Shown here in pieces: positions 35,750 to 38,612 of a stretch of 38,612 nt of DNA (the first letter of the stretch is position 1; each line of letters starts with the position of its first letter). Source of the stretch: Chlorogloea sp. CCALA 695 (lineage in GTDB: Bacteria > Cyanobacteriota > Cyanobacteriia > Cyanobacteriales > Chroococcidiopsidaceae); contig NZ_PVWN01000046.1 in NCBI RefSeq assembly GCF_003003885.1, positions 1 to 38,612 of the forward strand. Reading direction: 5' to 3'. The notes under the pieces were generated by a model that saw nothing but the letters and a program-made list of their open reading frames with translations, ran no database searches and had not been told where the DNA came from. The position numbers were made by a program, and so were the translations under genes.

Positions 35750-35766
35750 GTTACACAAAATGTAAC
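35750..35766. promoter_or_regulatory. Dyad GTTACA-N5-TGTAAC upstream of the RnfD-like gene
   Basis: A perfect 6-bp inverted repeat with a 5-base spacer lies 55 bases ahead of the start at 35695. The form suits a dimeric repressor or activator; the regulator is unknown. Confidence 0.3.
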
Positions 35767-35940
35767 AGCCTAAGTAGTAATACATATGAATGCGGGAGAA
35801 GTACGATCGCTTTCTTCTAAAGCGTTGCGATAGCCTTCAGCTAAAGTATTTTTATGACCAAAACTTAAAATTAGTTTTAAGCTTCAAATACAAAACATTA
35901 CTTTTTGTACTTAGTTTTTAATATTTAGCAAATTGAGGTA

Positions 35941-35970
35941 TTGACAAAAATAAAAGGTTTATGATAAAGA
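35941..35970 (+). promoter_or_regulatory. Candidate promoter of the small coiled-coil gene
   Basis: A consensus -35 TTGACA (35941-35946) is followed by GATAAA/TAAAGA (35963-35970) at 16-18 bases. The leader to ATG 36053 would be about 75-80 bases. Confidence 0.35.
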
Positions 35971-36052
35971 AAAGTTTTGTAAGCAAGCTATGCTTACTCA
36001 AGTGATTATTTAGGATAATAAAATAAATCGCTACTGGCAGTAAGGTTAAAAA

Positions 36053-36427
36053 ATGGAGCCATTACAAAAACAGTTCACAACTTTAACTCAAAAAGTAGAT
36101 GCCTTATATCAAGTCGTAGATCAACTAAATGGTCAAGTTACCGATGCTTTGTCAGAGTGCCGTTTAACACCAATGCAAGATGGAAATGGCAACATTTTAG
36201 CTACAGAAAATACTGGGCGCTACCCAAGTTTAGGTTACAGCAATCATCAGCCAGCAATAGAACATAAAGATGTTCTTGCCGATAATAGCTCCAAAGACGC
36301 GCACAAGTCTGGAGAAAAAGAATTAACACCAGAAATTCAAATCCGCAGGCTGACAGCCCAACTAACCGCCGCTTACAACCGAATTGCTGCTTTAGAAGAA
36401 CAAATACTTGCTCAAAGAATCCACTAA
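36053..36427 (+). CDS. Small hypothetical protein with terminal coiled coils
   Basis: 124 residues. Heptad-like helices lie at both ends: EPLQKQFTTLTQKVDALYQV (about 2-21) continuing to 34, and IRRLTAQLTAAYNRIAALEE (about 96-115). The middle is polar and probably disordered. There is no signal peptide, membrane segment or known motif. An AAGG ribosome-binding site precedes the ATG. It is likely cytoplasmic and self-associating. A MITE-like element begins eight bases after its stop codon. Confidence 0.65.
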   Translation: MEPLQKQFTTLTQKVDALYQVVDQLNGQVTDALSECRLTPMQDGNGNILATENTGRYPSLGYSNHQPAIEHKDVLADNSSKDAHKSGEKELTPEIQIRRLTAQLTAAYNRIAALEEQILAQRIH

Positions 36428-36434
36428 AAAATAT

Positions 36435-36576
36435 GGCGTTGCTGAATTGGTAATGGGTAATTGGTAATTGGTAATTGGTAATTGGTAGTAATTTTAATGA
36501 ACAATTCCCAATGCGGTATGAATGAGGGAGATAGGAGAGTAGATACGAGAAAAATCATCATATTTTCAGCAACGCC
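36435..36576. mobile_element. 142-bp MITE-like element
   Basis: Perfect 12-bp terminal inverted repeats GGCGTTGCTGAA (36435-36446) and TTCAGCAACGCC (36565-36576). The flanks are AAAAATAT on the left and AGAAATAT on the right, a 7-of-8 match consistent with an 8-bp target duplication. The inside is non-coding and contains a heptamer repeat. There is no transposase, so it would need one supplied in trans. Confidence 0.7.
36458..36485. repeat. Tandem heptamer repeat (TAATTGG)4
   Basis: Four perfect copies of TAATTGG preceded by one variant (TAATGGG, 36451-36457), located inside the MITE-like element. Confidence 0.85.
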
Positions 36577-36590
36577 AGAAATATTTGTAC

Positions 36591-37694
36591 CTAACTAGCC
36601 AAATACTTACCTACCAAGCTTTCAATGGCTTGGAGCATTTCTACTTGCTGCCACGATTGAGTTAAATTAGCAGCAATACAAGCACCACCCGCGCCCATAC
36701 CCTCTTTTACAAAGCCTCTTTCGTAAGCTTGGAGTTGTTCGTACTTAGAAAGAGCAAAACTTAGTTGGGTAGCAATTAGCGGTACATTAGCTACTTCTGT
36801 CGCTAGTTTAACGGTATTACCCGTCGGATCTTCCGCTACCCAACGGGTTGTCCCCACGACAACTTGCGTCGGTTGCCAAGCTAAATCGAAAGCTTTGACA
36901 ATAGCTTTAATCAACGCATAAACCGCCAACATTTGCGTCCCGCCAGCGAGTAAAACTCCGCCGGAGCGACTGGCAGAAATTGCCATCCCTGCAACTACAA
37001 TTTGCATAGGATCGCCTATAGCTGCAACTAATTGTAATGGATCGCTAAAAATATCTTTCCCTAACAATTTTGCCTGTTTTAGTCCGGCTTGTACTATTTC
37101 CCATTTTTGAGCATGGTTGCAAACTGGGTGACTACTATTAACTTTTCCTGCTGCTGCAATTCCTAACCCTGTTAAAACAGCAAGGGCGGTAGTTGTTCCC
37201 CCAACAACACATTCACCAATAATTACATAGCCCTGTGGAGTAATTTTTGCTAACTTTTCACCCCAAATCAAACCTTGCTCTAGGAGGTGTTGCACAGTTT
37301 TTAGTTCTAAAGCGCAACCTTGACTCAAACACTTTGCAGAAGTACCGCCCAAATCTATCGTGGGGACAACAGGCGGCTGGGGTAATCCGGCATTAAATAA
37401 ATAAAGGGGAATAGATAAAGCTTCTACCACCGCACGAGAAATTAGCACTGGGGAAGCGCCAGCATGGAGAGGGGGTAAAGGGTACTGAGGATGCGACGTT
37501 ACACCGTTGTACAAAAACTCTGCGTCTGCAAGGCAAGTATACTGGCGATCGCGAGAAGTTGCACCCGCCGCCGAAATTCCCGGAATTAAACCCGTGTCTG
37601 TAAAGCCCAAAACACACGCAAATACAGGTTTAATTCCTCGATAGCGTTGCAACCACTGCGTTCCTTGTTCTAATTGAGTATAAACACGAATCAT
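36591..37694 (-). CDS. cobT: CobT-like nicotinate mononucleotide-dependent phosphoribosyltransferase
   Basis: 367 residues from ATG 37694; the in-frame TTG at 37700 is less likely. It belongs to the CobT-related family found in cyanobacteria and archaea, expected to make the alpha-riboside phosphate for the lower ligand of cobamides. Visible features are LGFTDTGLIPGISAAGATSR near the N terminus, TIDLGGTSAKC (about 129-139), VIGECVVGGTTTALAVLTGLG (shown by position, about 160-180) and a Gly-rich MGAGGACIAANL near the C terminus. No cobalamin riboswitch is visible; a group II intron lies about 35 bases upstream and may separate the gene from its original promoter. Confidence 0.88.
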   Translation of the reverse strand: MIRVYTQLEQGTQWLQRYRGIKPVFACVLGFTDTGLIPGISAAGATSRDRQYTCLADAEFLYNGVTSHPQYPLPPLHAGASPVLISRAVVEALSIPLYLFNAGLPQPPVVPTIDLGGTSAKCLSQGCALELKTVQHLLEQGLIWGEKLAKITPQGYVIIGECVVGGTTTALAVLTGLGIAAAGKVNSSHPVCNHAQKWEIVQAGLKQAKLLGKDIFSDPLQLVAAIGDPMQIVVAGMAISASRSGGVLLAGGTQMLAVYALIKAIVKAFDLAWQPTQVVVGTTRWVAEDPTGNTVKLATEVANVPLIATQLSFALSKYEQLQAYERGFVKEGMGAGGACIAANLTQSWQQVEMLQAIESLVGKYLAS

Positions 37695-37814
37695 AAGCAA
37701 GAAAAATCAGCGTTTTTCCTAGTGGCGTGTTAGAGTCGAGGGCTGGTATTATCCAGCGCCCCTCCCTGTTAGATCCGGACGTGCGACTTTCATCGCATCC
37801 GGCTCCCGATTCAA

Positions 37815-38546
37815 TCAGGCAGTGCCTTTGCTCATGTGGGCGTAATCATGGCATGACTCATGTAGAGCTTCCAGATTGTTGTTTTTCCAGTTTTGGTGAT
37901 TTCCATCTTTATGGTGCAGGTGTACCCGCTCCTGAGATGTAGTCTTTAATCCGCATCTGGCACATGAATGGTTTTGTCGTTTTAGGACTTTAGAGGTATT
38001 ACCATCATAGAGCTTACTATTACGTTCGCTCCAATAGGTCAAATCGCCGTCATAGGGTGATTTATTCCCTTTAACGTTGATATGTTTATTTTCGGAGTGG
38101 AAAACTGTTGGGAAGGCTTTATCTAACAATGTTTTGCTAGTGTAGCGATTCAGCTTTTTTTCCTTATTGAACACCTTAAACGCTCTTGTTTCGATGTGAT
38201 ATAACGAGTTTCTAGACCCGTCCATCTTGCAGAAGCGATGGTAATTCCTCCACCCTCTAACGATGGGAGCTAATTTCTCAGCTTTTACCTTCGCACCATA
38301 GTTACTGTTGTTGACGATGTGTTTTACTTTCTGACGAAAGGCTTTGAAGTTGTCCACTGAGGGGACGCATCTAAACTTCCCGTTGCTTTGCACTTTAAAG
38401 CGCCAGCCGAGGAAATCAAACCCATCTGTCGTAGCGGTTATTCTGGTCTTCTTTTCACTTACCTTTAATCCGCGTTCTGCTAAAAATTGGCTAATTCGTT
38501 CAAGTATTTGTTCAGCATCATCTTGAGGTCGGAGAATTAGTCGGGT
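37815..38546 (-). CDS. Group II intron reverse transcriptase/maturase with HNH domain, C-terminal exon of an interrupted gene
   Basis: The open frame runs from just inside the window end (TRLILRPQDDAE at 38546 downward) to the stop at 37815, about 243 codons. It carries the end of the reverse-transcriptase domain directly after the expected YADD catalytic motif (segment GFDFLGWRFK), then the maturase X domain (APIVRGWRNYHRFC). A C-terminal HNH endonuclease domain follows (CARCGLKTTSQERVHLHHKD with a later HESCHDY). No start codon belongs to it. A stop codon at 38559-38561 and intron-like sequence precede it, so the N-terminal part is separated by an insertion. Confidence 0.88.
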   Translation of the reverse strand, partial: TRLILRPQDDAEQILERISQFLAERGLKVSEKKTRITATTDGFDFLGWRFKVQSNGKFRCVPSVDNFKAFRQKVKHIVNNSNYGAKVKAEKLAPIVRGWRNYHRFCKMDGSRNSLYHIETRAFKVFNKEKKLNRYTSKTLLDKAFPTVFHSENKHINVKGNKSPYDGDLTYWSERNSKLYDGNTSKVLKRQNHSCARCGLKTTSQERVHLHHKDGNHQNWKNNNLEALHESCHDYAHMSKGTA

Positions 38547-38612
38547 AGGGCAGGAGCATTACTGCTCCCTTCCCCCCTAGAAACCGGACTTACAAGTTTC
38601 CAAGTATCCGGC
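38547..38612 (-). mobile_element. 3' end (domains V-VI) of a second, nested group II intron
   Basis: Upstream of the truncated reverse-transcriptase frame, the minus strand shows a domain V-like hairpin (38580-38612: GCCGGAT...GAAA...GTCCGGTTTC). A domain VI-like hairpin follows, with a perfect GGAGCA-GTAA-TGCTCC core and a flanking GGGG/CCC stem interrupted by an unpaired A. The reading frame resumes immediately after it. The domain V helix 2 has mismatches (ACTTG versus CTTGT), and the element runs out of the window, so the call is tentative. Confidence 0.6.

Larger units (their letters stand above)
35696..36052. other. 357-base intergenic region with a dyad, a promoter and a coding-like relic
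   Basis: It holds the dyad at 35750-35766, a minus-strand open stretch at 35770-35883 that looks like protein but lacks a start codon, a CTTAAAA/TTTTAAG hairpin at 35864-35881, and a plus-strand -35 TTGACA at 35941. No RNA gene is recognised. Confidence 0.45.
37729..38612 (-). mobile_element. Group II intron, 3' part (continues past the window; interrupted by a second intron)
   Basis: On the minus strand the end of the intron-encoded protein is followed by domain V (37771-37805). Domain V reads GAGCCGGATGCGAT-GAAA-GTCGCACGTCCGGATCT, with the catalytic tetraloop and the two-base CG bulge. Domain VI follows (37732-37768, stem GCTGG/CCAGC with a bulged A near the 3' end). The intron probably ends in TAAC at about 37729; the exact splice site is inferred. 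The 5' part is outside the window. It is inserted in the cobT upstream region, in the same orientation. Confidence 0.85.

Noticed and set aside
36438-36490. CRISPR array
   Set aside because: The repeats are contiguous heptamers with no spacers, so they are a tandem repeat inside the MITE-like element.

Overview
This is a chromosomal segment of a cyanobacterium. The octamer GCGATCGC (HIP1) recurs throughout. The gene set includes CP12, a DevBC-type exporter, the arsenosugar pair ArsM/ArsS, a DUF3177-like membrane protein, a cyanobacterial CobT-like protein and a Gram-negative-type LpxD. The base composition is AT-rich. A TSD-motif anion-pumping rhodopsin is present. Such rhodopsins are known from a few cyanobacteria (Mastigocladopsis repens, Synechocystis sp. 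PCC 7509), so a chroococcidiopsid-like or PCC 7509-like host is my inference, not something I could test.

Layout. Positions 1-6.7 kb hold a membrane-anchored Ser/Thr kinase, a small heat-shock protein, lpxD, a flavoprotein, a small secreted protein and pyrE. Positions 6.7-8.4 kb hold thiC on the minus strand behind a TPP riboswitch, with a heptamer repeat at its 3' end and a CAU-anticodon tRNA upstream. Positions 8.5-10 kb hold a membrane-anchored protein and an ABC-2 permease. Positions 10.1-16.4 kb are an accessory island. A TetR regulator and a DevB-like adaptor are separated from the DevC-like permease by a methyltransferase, a DUF2834 protein, a tyrosine-phosphatase-like protein, a relic of devC and an acetyltransferase. 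No DevA ATPase is present. Two copies of a 23-bp motif flank the island's putative transcription units and could be TetR operators. A GAP-family membrane protein closes the island.

Positions 16.5-17.8 kb carry a RES/MbcA-ParS-Xre toxin-antitoxin pair with a perfect 16-bp palindrome in its promoter region. Then follow a Uma2 nuclease, purN, an orphan sugar ABC permease and, convergent with it, the rhodopsin (20.2-20.95 kb). Positions 21-24.7 kb hold nagB, arsM-arsS and a PNPOx-fold protein. Positions 24.8-31.9 kb hold a DUF3177-like protein, cp12, a FIST protein, trmB (TTG start), a PMT-type glycosyltransferase and ppsA. Positions 32-36.6 kb hold an AT-rich exostosin-like glycosyltransferase, a DUF2330/RnfD-like two-gene operon, a small coiled-coil protein and a MITE-like element. 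The end of the window has cobT and, just upstream of it, the 3' part of a group II intron. The reverse-transcriptase gene of that intron appears to be split by the 3' end of a second group II intron, a nested or twintron-like arrangement.

The strongest items for a second look are the light-driven anion pump, the nested group II introns, the rebuilt TetR/DevBC island with its devC relic and shared operator-like motif, and the MITE-like element.
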